Shown piece after piece: positions 42,080 through 51,903 of a stretch of DNA of 64,000 bases. This DNA is from Christiangramia bathymodioli. Lineage in GTDB: Bacteria; Bacteroidota; Bacteroidia; Flavobacteriales; Flavobacteriaceae. The stretch's first letter is position 1; each line of letters opens with the position of its first letter. The stretch lies in assembly GCA_009735695.1 (NCBI GenBank), contig SRSL01000001.1, positions 124,048-188,047 on the forward strand. Reading direction: 5' to 3'. Position numbers and translations under genes: made by a program. The notes under the pieces are model-generated. The model did no database searches. It worked only from the letters and a program-made list of their open reading frames with translations, and had not been told where the DNA came from.

Positions 42080-42895
42080 ATGATTATACCTAAATCCAGA
42101 GAGGAAATTGAATTAATGAGAGAAAGCGCCCTGATCGTTTCAAAAACCCTGGGCATGCTGGCTCCTGAGATAAAACCGGGAGTGACCACTCTAGAATTGG
42201 ATAAACTGGCTGAAGAATTTATTCGTGATCATGGAGCAGAACCAGGCTTTCTGGGCCTCTATGATTTTCCGAATTCACTCTGCATGAGTCCGAACGCGCA
42301 GGTTGTACATGGAATTCCGAATAATACTCCCTTGCAGGAAGGTGATATCATTTCAATAGACTGCGGAGCTAAAAAGAACGGATTTTATGGCGATCATGCC
42401 TACACCTTCCCGGTTGGTGAAGTAAGTACGGAGGTAAAAAAATTGCTGGATGTTACCAAGGAATCTCTCTATGTGGGAATTCGCGAGTTCAAAGCTGGCA
42501 ATCGCGTGGGAGACGTTGGATACGCCATTCAGAAATATACTGAAGATCATGGCTATGGTGTGGTAAGAGAGTTGGTTGGACACGGCCTGGGAAGAACCAT
42601 GCATGAAGATCCCGAAATGCCAAATTACGGTCGCCGTGGAAGAGGAAAAAAGTTCGTGGAAGGAATGGTAGTTGCCATCGAGCCTATGATCAATATGGGC
42701 ACTAAACGAATCAAGCAGCTGCCCGACGGATGGACGATCTTAACGGCAGACAATAAACCAAGTGCACACTTTGAACACAATGTGGCACTGGTAGATGGAA
42801 GACCTGAATTACTATCTACATTTAAATATATTTATGAATCATTAAAAATCAATTCAACAGAAGAAGACGAATTTAGAGCAAAAGTTTATGATTAA
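42080..42895 (+). CDS. map: Methionine aminopeptidase type I
   Basis: A 271-residue MetAP that removes the initiator Met. The five metal ligands lie in SIDCGAKKNGFYGDHAYTF (two Asp), HGLGRTMHEDPEMPNYG (His), VVAIEPMI (Glu) and SAHFEHNVAL (Glu). The His preceding the active site is in AQVVHGIPNN. The type Ia length (no N-terminal zinc domain) is normal. The next gene begins inside its last codons (eight-base overlap), which implies co-translation. Confidence 0.96.
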   Translation: MIIPKSREEIELMRESALIVSKTLGMLAPEIKPGVTTLELDKLAEEFIRDHGAEPGFLGLYDFPNSLCMSPNAQVVHGIPNNTPLQEGDIISIDCGAKKNGFYGDHAYTFPVGEVSTEVKKLLDVTKESLYVGIREFKAGNRVGDVGYAIQKYTEDHGYGVVRELVGHGLGRTMHEDPEMPNYGRRGRGKKFVEGMVVAIEPMINMGTKRIKQLPDGWTILTADNKPSAHFEHNVALVDGRPELLSTFKYIYESLKINSTEEDEFRAKVYD

Positions 42896-43451
42896 AAGTT
42901 ACAGACAGGAAATCTGGAAAACCCTACACAAAGATTCCTGGGAAGACCGCTTTGTCTATAAGGTCTCGAATTACGGAAGGATGATTAGTTATTTGAAAAA
43001 TCCTGAAGGCGAGCTCATGAAAGGCGGTAAAGTAGGTGGATATTTAAACTTCGCGGTAAAACTGAAAAGTGGTAAGCACAAGACTTATTACATTCATCGT
43101 ATCATTGCCGAAATGTTTTTAGACAAAAAAGAGGGCGATCAATATGTGATTCACAAGAATTTCGTGAAGAACGATAATCGCGTATCTAACCTGGCCTGGG
43201 CCACTAAAGATGAGTGGGTCCAGCACCAGTACAACAGCCCGAAAGTGCAGGAGAACAAAAGGAAACGAAAACTTAGAAAAGTTACCTCGTATTCCAAGTT
43301 GACCTATGCACAGGCAGTTATCTTAAAGAAAAAGCTCCTTGATCCCGAGCGAAAAACCCGTATAAGGGTATTAGCCAAACAATTTGGTGTTTCCGAGATG
43401 CAATTATACCGCATCAAATCGGGTGAAAACTGGGGTGATATCGAAGTATAG
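42888..43451 (+). CDS. NUMOD4/HNH-type homing-endonuclease-derived protein
   Basis: A 187-residue protein with the arrangement of a free-standing phage-type HNH endonuclease. It has a NUMOD4-like start (EIWKTLHKDSWEDRFVYKVSNYGRMISYLKN), an HNH_3-like core (IHRIIAEMFLDKKEGDQYVIHKN then NDNRVSNLAWATKDEW), and a C-terminal helix-turn-helix (RIRVLAKQFGVSEMQLYRIKSG). The HNH signature is altered: relatives have a VDHIxG-type motif where this reads VIHKNF. The gene lies in a tight housekeeping operon between map and a methyltransferase, so it looks domesticated. DNA binding is likely; cutting is uncertain. Confidence 0.8.
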   Translation: MIKSYRQEIWKTLHKDSWEDRFVYKVSNYGRMISYLKNPEGELMKGGKVGGYLNFAVKLKSGKHKTYYIHRIIAEMFLDKKEGDQYVIHKNFVKNDNRVSNLAWATKDEWVQHQYNSPKVQENKRKRKLRKVTSYSKLTYAQAVILKKKLLDPERKTRIRVLAKQFGVSEMQLYRIKSGENWGDIEV

Positions 43452-43454
43452 TTC

Positions 43455-44219
43455 ATGAGCAATCTTTTTAAACTGGCCTTAAATACTATTCCCAGGCCCG
43501 TTCTCATTAGAGCCAGTTACCTGGTAAGGCCGTTTTTAAAGATTTATCTGAAAGGTACGCGTTATACCGATCCTATAGACGGAAAAAAGTACAGGAAATT
43601 TCTCCCTTACGGTTACGAGAACCAGCGGGAAAATGTCCTGTCTCCCTCTACCCTTTCCCTGGAAAGGCACAGGCTTCTATGGCTTTATTTGAAGGAAGAG
43701 ACCAATCTTTTTCAGGAGGAATTAAAGGTCTTGCATTTCGCTCCGGAACAGGCATTTTACAGGCGTTTCAGGCAATTAGCCAATTTGGAATATGTAACTA
43801 CCGACCTTAATTCTCCACTGGCAGACGTCAAGGCCGATATCTGCGATCTACCTTTTGAAGATGCGAGTTTCGATTTCATCCTTTGCAATCACGTCCTGGA
43901 ACATATTCCAGATGATCGCAAGGCCATGGAAGAATTATACCGAATCCTGAGACCCGGAGGGACGGCTATTTTACAAATTCCGCAGGATCTCAACAGAGAA
44001 AAGACCTTCCAGGACGATTCGATTACCGATCCTAAAGAGAGGGCACGGATATTTGGCCAGTATGACCATGTAAGGGTTTACGGAAGGGATTACTTCGATA
44101 AATTAAGAGATGTAGGCTTCAGAGTTGAAGAAGTAGATTATACCTCTAAGCTCAGGGCCGAGGAGATCGACCGGTACAGGCTGGCAAAAGGAGAGATCAT
44201 TCCTGTTTGCAGAAAATGA
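43455..44219 (+). CDS. Class I SAM-dependent methyltransferase
   Basis: A 254-residue methyltransferase of the Methyltransf_11 type. The SAM-binding motif I is degenerate (LKVLHFAPEQAFYRRF near residue 98 in place of a Gly-rich loop). Later motifs are clear: VTTDLN (acidic end of strand 2), ADICDLPFEDASFDFILCNHVLEHIPD near 125-147, and LRPGGTAILQIP. The HFAPE variant occurs in a group often linked to glycan or lipid modification, but the substrate is unknown. It starts three bases after the NUMOD4 gene and abuts apbE convergently. Confidence 0.87.
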   Translation: MSNLFKLALNTIPRPVLIRASYLVRPFLKIYLKGTRYTDPIDGKKYRKFLPYGYENQRENVLSPSTLSLERHRLLWLYLKEETNLFQEELKVLHFAPEQAFYRRFRQLANLEYVTTDLNSPLADVKADICDLPFEDASFDFILCNHVLEHIPDDRKAMEELYRILRPGGTAILQIPQDLNREKTFQDDSITDPKERARIFGQYDHVRVYGRDYFDKLRDVGFRVEEVDYTSKLRAEEIDRYRLAKGEIIPVCRK

Positions 44220-45230
44220 TCAATCAACCAGCCTCTTTTCCATTCCTGGTGAAGTATAGGTCTTATTCTCGCCTTTTTCATCGGAATAGATAAAATATAC
44301 AGAAAGGTCCTTAACCTCTTTCAGCATCTCCAGAGATTTTTCAAAACCAAGGGCCATAAAAGCGGTAGCATATCCATCTGCCATCATGCAATTTTCAGCA
44401 ATAACCGTTGCACTTAACATATTGCTTCTGCTGGCCTTACCGGTAGCAGGATTGATGGTGTGAACATAGCGCTGACCTGAAATAGAATCCAGCCTATATT
44501 TCCTGTAATTCCCAGAAGTGGCCATAGCGGCATTATCCAGTTTGATCTTTGCGATAAGGCTTCGGTTCCCTTCTTCCTGTCCGGGATCGTCGATCCCTAC
44601 GATCCAGCTGACATCATTCTCGATATTTTTGCCCTTGGCTCTCAATTCTCCGCCCAGTTCGATCAGGAAATTTTTAATTCCCCTGTTCTCAAGAAATTCA
44701 GCGATCACATCGATGGTATATCCCTTGGCAATTGCATTGAAATCAAGGTAAACTCGAGGATTAGATTTTTCGATGGTATTAGATTCGGTAAGTACTACTT
44801 TCTCGAAGCCCACAAGATTCCTCAGAGAATCTAGTGAAACACTGTCTATTTCATTCAATTTCTTTTCCGGACCAAAACCATATGCATTTACCAAAGTGCC
44901 TACAGTGGGATCAAAAAAGCCATTGCTTTGTTTATAAATTTTTTCTGAAGCCCGAAATACCGCTTCAAAATTCTCATCTACCTTTACGCCTGTTTCCCCT
45001 CTATTAATTCTGGAAATATCCGATTTGGTCATATAAGTGCTCATGGAAGCATTTATACTGTCAAAAATACTATCCAGCGATTTTTCAAAATTCAGTTCAG
45101 AATCTGAAAAGAATTTGATCTGGTAGGTAGTTCCAAGTGCTTCGCCCTGATAAACTTTAGTGGCCATTTCAGACTGTGAACAACCAATTAAAATTAAGCT
45201 TAGGATTAAAAAAGGAAGTAAATTTCTCAT
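44220..45230 (-). CDS. apbE: FAD:protein FMN transferase, lipoprotein
   Basis: A 336-residue ApbE from the ATG at 45230 (an ATG six codons upstream is also possible). The leader MRNLLPFLILSLILIGCSQ has a lipobox. Family motifs are EALGTTYQIKFF, MSTYMTKSDISRINR, FFDPTVGTLVNAYGFG, DFNAIAKGYTIDVI and LIELGGELRAKG, then HTINPATG near the C-terminus. It moves FMN from FAD onto Thr residues of periplasmic proteins. It sits at the end of the nqr operon, where NqrB and NqrC need covalent FMN, so its job is clear from context. Confidence 0.95.
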   Translation of the reverse strand: MRNLLPFLILSLILIGCSQSEMATKVYQGEALGTTYQIKFFSDSELNFEKSLDSIFDSINASMSTYMTKSDISRINRGETGVKVDENFEAVFRASEKIYKQSNGFFDPTVGTLVNAYGFGPEKKLNEIDSVSLDSLRNLVGFEKVVLTESNTIEKSNPRVYLDFNAIAKGYTIDVIAEFLENRGIKNFLIELGGELRAKGKNIENDVSWIVGIDDPGQEEGNRSLIAKIKLDNAAMATSGNYRKYRLDSISGQRYVHTINPATGKASRSNMLSATVIAENCMMADGYATAFMALGFEKSLEMLKEVKDLSVYFIYSDEKGENKTYTSPGMEKRLVD

Positions 45231-45232
45231 TC

Positions 45233-45589
45233 TTATATTTCTTTCCATCCGGAATAGTTCACCACATAATCCTCATCACTATCGATTGGTTTGTCGTAAT
45301 CGGAAGAATTGGCCAAACCTACAGCGGCGTAAAAGGTACGGGCATTGAATTTTTCAGCATGCTCCTTAATTTCTTTGAAAAAAACAGGATCGAAAGCTGA
45401 TGGATCATCTGGATATTCAATGGCCCGAACGATCACAAAGTGCAGTTTTCCACTTTTCAGGGCCACAAATTGTGGATTCTTTTTCAATTCAGAATTCACC
45501 CCCAGAAATTCATAGCCGTTATCCTCGAGATCCTGGCCCACGATGTTCATGGCGAGATTATGCAGTTCCTGTCTGTTCAATTTAGGCAT
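45233..45589 (-). CDS. Small unknown protein between nqrF and apbE
   Basis: A 118-residue soluble protein beginning MPKLNRQELHNLAMNIVGQDL and ending SDEDYVVNYSGWKEI, with no signal peptide or metal site. I recall relatives in Flavobacteriia labelled as an 'Na+-translocating NADH-quinone reductase subunit F' fragment. That label has no support here, since no ferredoxin or flavin motif is visible. The apbE ATG at 45230 follows its stop closely. It has its own promoter whose -7 box is five bases from the ATG, suggesting leaderless or near-leaderless mRNA. Position suggests a link to NQR flavinylation or assembly. Confidence 0.7.
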   Translation of the reverse strand: MPKLNRQELHNLAMNIVGQDLEDNGYEFLGVNSELKKNPQFVALKSGKLHFVIVRAIEYPDDPSAFDPVFFKEIKEHAEKFNARTFYAAVGLANSSDYDKPIDSDEDYVVNYSGWKEI

Positions 45590-45593
45590 AGCG

Positions 45594-45622
45594 CAAAGAT
45601 AGAAATTAGCTGGTTAAATCAA
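45594..45622 (-). promoter_or_regulatory. Promoter of the small gene-apbE unit
   Basis: On the minus strand: TTG at 45622-45620, an 18-base spacer, then TATCTTTG at 45601-45594. The ATG at 45589 comes only four bases later, so transcription would start at or inside the start codon. Confidence 0.55.
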
Positions 45623-45722
45623 TCTTTCCTAAGGCTGAACCTGTTTCAATTTTAGGAAAAATACTTTATAGCTACTGCAACAATCCTGAAGCTCCGGGAC
45701 AGGATGACGTTATCCATAAAAC

Positions 45723-45746
45723 AAAAAATCCCGCCGAAGCGGGATT
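45723..45746 (-). terminator. Terminator of the nqr operon
   Basis: A perfect 8-bp stem AATCCCGC/GCGGGATT with a four-base loop and a minus-strand T-run, just past the nqrF stop. Confidence 0.85.
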
Positions 45747-45755
45747 CTAATTTTT

Positions 45756-47042
45756 TTATCCTCCGAAATCATCGAAGCGAATATTCTCTGGCGGGATTCC
45801 AAAATCCTCTCCCATTTTCTGAACGGCTTTGTTCATCAATGGAGGTCCACAGAAATATAATTCGATCTCTTCTGGTTCCTCATGATGAGACAGGTAATTA
45901 TCGATCACTACCTGGTGAATGAATCCTACGAATCCGTCACCTTCTCCATCAAGACCATCTTTTACTTTCCAGTTATCTTCTTCCATTGGCTCTGAAAGGG
46001 CCAGGTAGAATTTAAAGTTAGGGAAATCTCTTTCCAGGGCTCTGAAGTGTTCAATATAGAACAACTCACGCTTGGAACGACCACCGTACCAGTAAGTAAC
46101 TTTTCTGTCTGTCTTCAAAGTTCTGAAAAGGTGGTACAGGTGAGATCTCATCGGTGCCATCCCGGCTCCACCACCAACATAAAGCATTTCTGCATCGCTT
46201 TCGTTGATAAAGAATTCACCATAAGGTCCAGAAATGGTACACTTATCTCCTTTCTTCAGATTAAAGATATAAGATGAAGCCACACCAGGATTCACATCCA
46301 TCCAGCCATCTTTAGCTCTATCCCACGGCGGAGTCGCGATACGAACATTCAGCATGATCTCACGCCCTTCAGCAGGATAGGAAGCCATGGAGTAAGCTCT
46401 TTCAACTGTCTCTGGGTTTTTCATCACCAGTGGCCAAAGTTTGAACTTATCCCACTCTGCCTGGAATTTATCTGGAGTTTCGTGCTCTTCAGGGTGAGCA
46501 GTAATATCGATATCTTCGAATTTTACCTCACACTTAGGAACTTCGATCTGAATATAACCACCGGCCTTGTAATCCATATCTTCAGGAATCTCTACTACAA
46601 ATTCCTTGATAAAGGATGCCACGTTATAATTTCTTACTACGGTTGCTTCCCATTTCTTAATTCCGAATACTTCCTCCGGAATTTCGATCTTCATGTCCTG
46701 TTTTACCTTAACCTGACAACCGAGTCTCCAACCGTCTGCGATCTCTTTTCTGGTAAAGTGAGGCTCTTCAGTAGGAAGTATAGCTCCACCCCCTTCTTTT
46801 ACGATACACTTACACTGGATACAGGTTCCACCTCCACCACAGGCAGAAGGAAGAAACAATTTATTATCACCTAAAGTAGAAAGAAGGGTTCCTCCAGATC
46901 CTACTTCAAGGTCTTTTTCATTATTTACATTGATAGTTACCGGCCCTGATGGGGTCAATTTTGCCTTGGCTCCAAGAAGGATGGAAACCAACAACAAAAT
47001 AAGAACTAAAAATACTACTACACTCGCTAAAATAACTGTCAT
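45756..47042 (-). CDS. nqrF: Na+-translocating NADH:quinone reductase subunit F
   Basis: A 428-residue subunit where electrons enter from NADH. It has an N-terminal membrane helix and a 2Fe-2S ferredoxin domain ([16 protein letters not shown] with a later Cys in WRLGCQVKV). The FAD domain has [10 protein letters not shown], and the NADH domain has [15 protein letters not shown] with [13 protein letters not shown] near the C-terminus. Length and motifs are normal. It is last of the six nqr genes, 15 bases after nqrE, and is followed by a terminator. Confidence 0.97.
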   Translation of the reverse strand: MTVILASVVVFLVLILLLVSILLGAKAKLTPSGPVTINVNNEKDLEVGSGGTLLSTLGDNKLFLPSACGGGGTCIQCKCIVKEGGGAILPTEEPHFTRKEIADGWRLGCQVKVKQDMKIEIPEEVFGIKKWEATVVRNYNVASFIKEFVVEIPEDMDYKAGGYIQIEVPKCEVKFEDIDITAHPEEHETPDKFQAEWDKFKLWPLVMKNPETVERAYSMASYPAEGREIMLNVRIATPPWDRAKDGWMDVNPGVASSYIFNLKKGDKCTISGPYGEFFINESDAEMLYVGGGAGMAPMRSHLYHLFRTLKTDRKVTYWYGGRSKRELFYIEHFRALERDFPNFKFYLALSEPMEEDNWKVKDGLDGEGDGFVGFIHQVVIDNYLSHHEEPEEIELYFCGPPLMNKAVQKMGEDFGIPPENIRFDDFGG

Positions 47043-47057
47043 AATCTTCCTTTTCGA

Positions 47058-47672
47058 TTATAGTTTAATACCCATAAAACTCATGAAACCCAGTGCCATC
47101 AATCCGGTAATGATAAATGTAATACCAAGACCTTTTAATGGAGCAGGTACGTTCGAGTATGCAATTTTTTCTCTAATGGCTGCAATCGCAAGGATCGCAA
47201 GGAACCATCCAATACCACTTCCAAGTCCGTAAGTGATCGCTTCAGAAATTCCTCCAAAATCTTTTTGCTGCATGAAAAGAGATCCACCAAGGATCGCACA
47301 GTTCACCGCGATTAGCGGAAGGAAAATACCAAGCGCACCATACAGAGCAGGAGCGAACTTTTCAACGATCATCTCAACCAGTTGTACCATAGAGGCGATA
47401 ACGGCGATGAACATGATGAAACTAAGGAAACTAAGATCCACATCGGCATACTCAGCACCAAGCCAGGTAAGCGCTCCCGGTTTCAACAGATAATTGTCCA
47501 GTAGAAAGTTAATAGGTACGGTAACCACCAATACGAAGATCACCGCAGCTCCTAAACCAACAGCTGTTTTTACAGTCTTTGATACCGCCAGGTAGGAACA
47601 CATTCCCAGGAAGTAGGCGAATATCATATTTTCAATGAAAATACTTCTTACAAATAGATTAACTAATTCCAT
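47058..47672 (-). CDS. nqrE: Na+-translocating NADH:quinone reductase subunit E
   Basis: A 204-residue integral membrane subunit with six helices. It contains the conserved half-channel segments [17 protein letters not shown] and [17 protein letters not shown], each with the Cys that coordinates the shared iron centre between NqrD and NqrE. It forms the sodium path with NqrD. Gene order is nqrD then nqrE with a 26-base gap. Confidence 0.97.
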   Translation of the reverse strand: MELVNLFVRSIFIENMIFAYFLGMCSYLAVSKTVKTAVGLGAAVIFVLVVTVPINFLLDNYLLKPGALTWLGAEYADVDLSFLSFIMFIAVIASMVQLVEMIVEKFAPALYGALGIFLPLIAVNCAILGGSLFMQQKDFGGISEAITYGLGSGIGWFLAILAIAAIREKIAYSNVPAPLKGLGITFIITGLMALGFMSFMGIKL

Positions 47673-47698
47673 TCTTTATCGTTTTTGCTGTTCAGCTA

Positions 47699-48445
47699 TT
47701 AGTTTTCTTCGATTAGTTTACGGTTTCTCGCTCTCTGAACCCAGATGATCACTCCTACTACAATAAGAGCCATTGGAGAAAGCAGCATCAAACCGTTATT
47801 TTCGTATCCCAGTGCATAAAGCCCGGTTGATTCAGCAAGGGTCGCTCCTTTATGACCAAGTACTTCAAAACCGAAAAGCTTTCCGGCTCCAAGCAATTCC
47901 CTGAAGAATGCAACGATGATCAGGATCAAACCATAACCAGCAGCGTTTCCAATTCCGTCAAGGAAAGATTTATAAACCCCGTTACCAAGTGCGAAAGCCT
48001 CCAGGCGTCCCATCACGATACAGTTGGTAATAATAAGACCAACAAATACCGAAAGCTGTTTACTAACATCGAAAGCGTAGGCTTTCAAAACCTCACTTAC
48101 AAGAATAACCAGTGATGCAACCACAACCAGCTGAACGATAATTCGAATTCGGCTAGGAATCATGTTTCGCAGCATGGAAATGATCATGTTACTAAAAGCC
48201 ATTACTACCATTACCGCGATTGCCATTACGATGGCCGGTTCGAGCTGAACCGTGATTGCCAGTGCTGAACAGATACCCAGTACCTGAACGGTAATTGGGT
48301 TGTTATCATCTAAAGGATCTGATAATAATTTTCTATTCCCTTTGGAAAGAAAATGCTCTTTTTCTTCAGAATCTGAAAGAAAAAGGATCATTTCCTGTTT
48401 CTTCTCTTCCTCTTTTGCAGAGTTGAATTTTTTCTCTTTAGCCAT
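47699..48445 (-). CDS. nqrD: Na+-translocating NADH:quinone reductase subunit D
   Basis: A 248-residue membrane subunit, the partner of NqrE. It shows [20 protein letters not shown] and [17 protein letters not shown], which hold the iron-centre Cys residues, and the later [10 protein letters not shown]. An N-terminal extension of about 35 charged residues ([15 protein letters not shown]) precedes the first helix; V. cholerae NqrD, at about 210 residues, lacks it. It starts two bases after nqrC. Confidence 0.96.
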   Translation of the reverse strand: MAKEKKFNSAKEEEKKQEMILFLSDSEEKEHFLSKGNRKLLSDPLDDNNPITVQVLGICSALAITVQLEPAIVMAIAVMVVMAFSNMIISMLRNMIPSRIRIIVQLVVVASLVILVSEVLKAYAFDVSKQLSVFVGLIITNCIVMGRLEAFALGNGVYKSFLDGIGNAAGYGLILIIVAFFRELLGAGKLFGFEVLGHKGATLAESTGLYALGYENNGLMLLSPMALIVVGVIIWVQRARNRKLIEEN

Positions 48446-48447
48446 AA

Positions 48448-49191
48448 TTAGTTTATTGCTACTTTAATATCCTTTTGCTTCTCGAAATAAGGCAAATAAC
48501 GCTTCAGTCTTTCGGAGATCATATCAGACACTCCGTCTCCAGTAATGGTCGCACCCGAAATGGCGTCTACCTGATTATCGTCCTTATCTGAAACATCGAT
48601 GTTTCCTTTTACCACAGAAACCCCTACCAGGTTACCGTTCGAATCGAAGATCTTCTCATCCTCAAATTTCTTACGGAACCATTCCTTGGTGATCTCAGCT
48701 CCAAGACCTGGAGTCTCTCCAAGGTGATCGAAAGTTGCTCCTTTAATGGTATTAACATCGTCTTTTAAAGAAATATATCCGAAGATCGCATTCCAAAGAC
48801 CGTTACCTCTTAAAGGAACTATATAATATTTCGAACCTTCAACTTCTGCCACATAAAGAGGGAAAATCTGTTCTGAAACCGGCTTTTTTAATTCTTTTGC
48901 CAGGTCTACCTTAAAGGCATCCACATCTTCAGCAACCGATCCATCTTCCTTAAGAGCGATCTCCTCAACGATGTACTGGTCGTAAAGTTCTTTCGCACCA
49001 GCTCTATCTGTTTCAATCCCAACAGTGGCAAGAATATTCTGCATTTTCTCCTGACGGATGTTCTCCTGCTGGGTAGGCTGTAATGATGTCGCAGCGAAAG
49101 CCAGTACAGAGGCCACTATGATCACCATTATCACGGCAAACATAAAAGTATAGCCGTTACTATTTGTTTTATTTACTGATTTCTCTTCCAT
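48448..49191 (-). CDS. nqrC: Na+-translocating NADH:quinone reductase subunit C
   Basis: A 247-residue subunit with one N-terminal membrane helix and an FMN-binding periplasmic domain. The flavinylation motif is [13 protein letters not shown] near residue 215, in which the last Thr carries FMN attached by Apb[14 protein letters not shown] precedes it, also typical. It starts two bases after the nqrB stop. Confidence 0.97.
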   Translation of the reverse strand: MEEKSVNKTNSNGYTFMFAVIMVIIVASVLAFAATSLQPTQQENIRQEKMQNILATVGIETDRAGAKELYDQYIVEEIALKEDGSVAEDVDAFKVDLAKELKKPVSEQIFPLYVAEVEGSKYYIVPLRGNGLWNAIFGYISLKDDVNTIKGATFDHLGETPGLGAEITKEWFRKKFEDEKIFDSNGNLVGVSVVKGNIDVSDKDDNQVDAISGATITGDGVSDMISERLKRYLPYFEKQKDIKVAIN

Positions 49192-49193
49192 AA

Positions 49194-50384
49194 CTAAACT
49201 GCTGTTTCTACCTGAGTATTAGCTTTTTCAAGTCTTTTCTTTCTTCTCTTAACATTAGCCTGGATCACATAGTGATCGATGGTAGGCGCGAATACGTTCA
49301 TAAGAAGGATTCCTAGCATCACACCTTCTGGGTATGCAGGGTTGAAGATCCTGATCATTACTGAAAGGAATCCGATAAGGAATCCGTAGATCCATTTTCC
49401 TCTTGTTGTTTGCGCTGCTGAAACCGGATCGGTCGCCATGAATACGATACCGAAAGCCAGTCCACCAACCATCAGGTGAAGATACCATGGAAAATTAGTT
49501 AATGCATTACCTTCTACACCCATCGATGGAAGGGCATTGAATATCAAGCCCATTATGGCCGCACCTATAAAGGCACTGACGATTATTCTCCAGCTACCTA
49601 CTTTTGTAAGTATCAATAGCAGGGCTCCAGCCAGGATGCAAATCACTGAAGTCTCAGCGATAGATCCGGGAATCATCCCAGAGAACATATTCATAGCAGA
49701 ATATCCTACTTCATTTCCGGAAGCAAGTGTACCAAGAATAGTCTCTCCAGAAACTGCATCTACTTCAGCCGCATTGCTAACCCATACCGTGTTTCCAGAC
49801 ATATAAGTTGGATATGCGAAGAAAGCGAATGCACGAGCGGTAAGAGCAGGATTCAGGATATTCATTCCGGTTCCTCCAAATGCTTCTTTCCCGATAAGAA
49901 CCGCGAACACTACTGAAAGTGCCACCATCCAAAGCGGAATATCGATAGGCATGATCATCGGGATCAATAACCCGGTTACCAGGTATCCTTCATTCACCTC
50001 ATGACCTCTGAAGATCGCAAAAGCGAATTCGATTCCAAGACCAACCGCATAAGATACAGCGATCATCGGAACGATCTTAAGGGCTCCGTGCCAGAAAGCA
50101 TCAAGGAAAGGTACACCGTCTGCATATTCAGGCAGTTGGTGTAAATACTGATATCCGCCATTCCACATTCCGAAGATAAGTGCCGGAACAAGAGCAAGCA
50201 CCACGGTGATCATGGTTCTTTTAAGATCTACCGCATCACGAATATGCGCTCCCTTTTGAGTTGTATGATTAGGAGTAAAAAGAAAGGTATCCAGGGCGTT
50301 GATAGCCGGAGCATATTTCTCATACTTCTTACCTTTTTGAAAAGGCTGCTTAATTTTATCTAATCTTTGTCTAATCCATTCCAT
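49194..50384 (-). CDS. nqrB: Na+-translocating NADH:quinone reductase subunit B
   Basis: A 396-residue membrane subunit with about ten helices, holding covalent FMN and riboflavin. Visible are FLFTPNHTTQKGAHIRDAVDLKR near the start, GKEAFGGTGMNILNPALTARAF, and the flavinylation-type segment DAVSGETILG near 213. The middle residue of that motif is Glu where many relatives have Ala. DPVSAAQTTRGKWIYG follows later. It forms the main sodium-pumping core with NqrD/E. Confidence 0.97.
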   Translation of the reverse strand: MEWIRQRLDKIKQPFQKGKKYEKYAPAINALDTFLFTPNHTTQKGAHIRDAVDLKRTMITVVLALVPALIFGMWNGGYQYLHQLPEYADGVPFLDAFWHGALKIVPMIAVSYAVGLGIEFAFAIFRGHEVNEGYLVTGLLIPMIMPIDIPLWMVALSVVFAVLIGKEAFGGTGMNILNPALTARAFAFFAYPTYMSGNTVWVSNAAEVDAVSGETILGTLASGNEVGYSAMNMFSGMIPGSIAETSVICILAGALLLILTKVGSWRIIVSAFIGAAIMGLIFNALPSMGVEGNALTNFPWYLHLMVGGLAFGIVFMATDPVSAAQTTRGKWIYGFLIGFLSVMIRIFNPAYPEGVMLGILLMNVFAPTIDHYVIQANVKRRKKRLEKANTQVETAV

Positions 50385-50398
50385 AGTTCGTAAGCTTT

Positions 50399-51742
50399 TT
50401 AACCTATTTCGGTAATCATTAAATCAAGACCCAATCTAATCACCTCCTGAATTTCGAGCTTGGAAGTATTCACATATTCCACTAATGCGAAATCTTCTGG
50501 GGCAACCTCATAAATTCCAAGATTTTCCATCTTCTCGATATCTCCGGCCATACAGGCTTTAATAAGCTGCATTGGGTATACATCCATAGGCAACACCTCT
50601 TCCATTTCCCCGGTCACCACCAACGCGCGTTCTTCACCATGAAGATTGGTAGTTGGCGTATATTTTCTCTTCGGAAACATCCATGAAAGAGAGGTTCTTG
50701 AATTAGAGTGAATATTATTATAGGTGAAAGGCAACCATCCAAACATTCTGTACTGGTTCCCTTCCGGAATAAGCGTCAGCTCATTATCATAAAATCCTAT
50801 ATACTGACCGTTAGACAACTTGGTCCCGGTAAGAACATTTCCGGAAATGATCCGGGTATCTTCCGAAGCAGTTCCAATGATATCAGCAACATTAGACCCA
50901 ATGAAGGTTTGATAATATTTTCTGTCTTTAGCCTCACTACCGGTAAGAGCTATGGTGCGCTCCGCACGATATTCTCCAGTTAGGAAAACATTACCGATAA
51001 TCGCAACATCTTCAACGCCTATCGTCCAAACTCGCTCTCCCCTGTTGATAGGGTCGATCTTATGGATCTGAACTCCAACGTTACCTGCAGGGTGTGGCCC
51101 CTTAACATGATGAAGCTCTACTCCTTTGATATTGCTTAGATATTGAGCCGATTCTTCATCTACACTCAAATGAACTTTACCAGGAGTTAATTTAGCCAGC
51201 GCATTGATCCCTTCCTGAAAAGCCTCAAGCTTATCCTTTACCAAGAAACCTTTGCTAGCCGCAAGAGGCGCTGTGGTAACAGCAGAAATAAAGATAGCCT
51301 TTGGAGTATCTTTTGGATCGGCCACGATATCATAAGGACGCTGATTGATAAAAGCGCCACAACCGCTTTCCAGAATTCTTTCCCTGATATCCTTGGCATC
51401 AGCCCTGGAAGCATCCATTTTACCAAAATCACGGTAAACATTTTCAGCATCGGCTTCGATTATAACCTCAAGGATTTTTCTTTTATCTCCTCTTTTGATT
51501 TCTTTAAGAACTCCACTTACAGGTGAAGTGAATCGTACTTGATCGGTATATTTCGAATAGAAAAGTTCATCACCAGCAAGGAGTTTTGCCCCTTCCTTAA
51601 CAACCATTTTCGGTACATGTGTGTGAAAATCTGGCGGTTTGATCGCGAAAGTTTTGGATCTTGGAGCCTTAACCAGCTCTTTTTCCGCCTCCCCTTCTAA
51701 TCGCAGAGTTAATCCTCTTTTAATTCGAATGTCTTTTGACAT
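50399..51742 (-). CDS. nqrA: Na+-translocating NADH:quinone reductase subunit A
   Basis: A 447-residue cytoplasmic subunit with no membrane helices that takes part in ubiquinone/menaquinone binding. It starts DIRIKRGLTLRLEGEAE and contains KPPDFHTHVPKMVVKEG, GCGAFINQRPYDIVADP, KGPHPAGNVGVQIHKIDPI and DVYPMQLIKACMAGDIEKMENLGIYE. It opens the six-gene operon; a strong promoter lies 41 bases upstream. Confidence 0.97.
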   Translation of the reverse strand: MSKDIRIKRGLTLRLEGEAEKELVKAPRSKTFAIKPPDFHTHVPKMVVKEGAKLLAGDELFYSKYTDQVRFTSPVSGVLKEIKRGDKRKILEVIIEADAENVYRDFGKMDASRADAKDIRERILESGCGAFINQRPYDIVADPKDTPKAIFISAVTTAPLAASKGFLVKDKLEAFQEGINALAKLTPGKVHLSVDEESAQYLSNIKGVELHHVKGPHPAGNVGVQIHKIDPINRGERVWTIGVEDVAIIGNVFLTGEYRAERTIALTGSEAKDRKYYQTFIGSNVADIIGTASEDTRIISGNVLTGTKLSNGQYIGFYDNELTLIPEGNQYRMFGWLPFTYNNIHSNSRTSLSWMFPKRKYTPTTNLHGEERALVVTGEMEEVLPMDVYPMQLIKACMAGDIEKMENLGIYEVAPEDFALVEYVNTSKLEIQEVIRLGLDLMITEIG

Positions 51743-51782
51743 AGGATGGAGTGTATGTTAAAATTTTTAGTTTAAAGTCGTG

Positions 51783-51815
51783 CAAATTTATGAATTTTCA
51801 GTCCATTTATCCCAA
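51783..51815 (-). promoter_or_regulatory. Promoter of the nqr operon
   Basis: On the minus strand: TTG at 51815-51813, a 22-base spacer, then TAAATTTG at 51790-51783, a full match to the Bacteroidota consensus, 40 bases before the nqrA ATG. Confidence 0.65.
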
Positions 51816-51879
51816 CAATTGAAAGAATTTTACATGAGTCATTTGTTAAATTAAATTCATAAAAACAGCGTAATTCTGC

Positions 51880-51887
51880 TAACTTTG
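51880..51887 (+). promoter_or_regulatory. Possible -7 box of the DUF5103 gene
   Basis: TAACTTTG matches TAnnTTTG 16 bases before the ATG. No TTG lies at the normal -33 distance (nearest 34 bases away). Confidence 0.35.
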
Positions 51888-51903
51888 TTCAAGAATCACT
51901 TTT

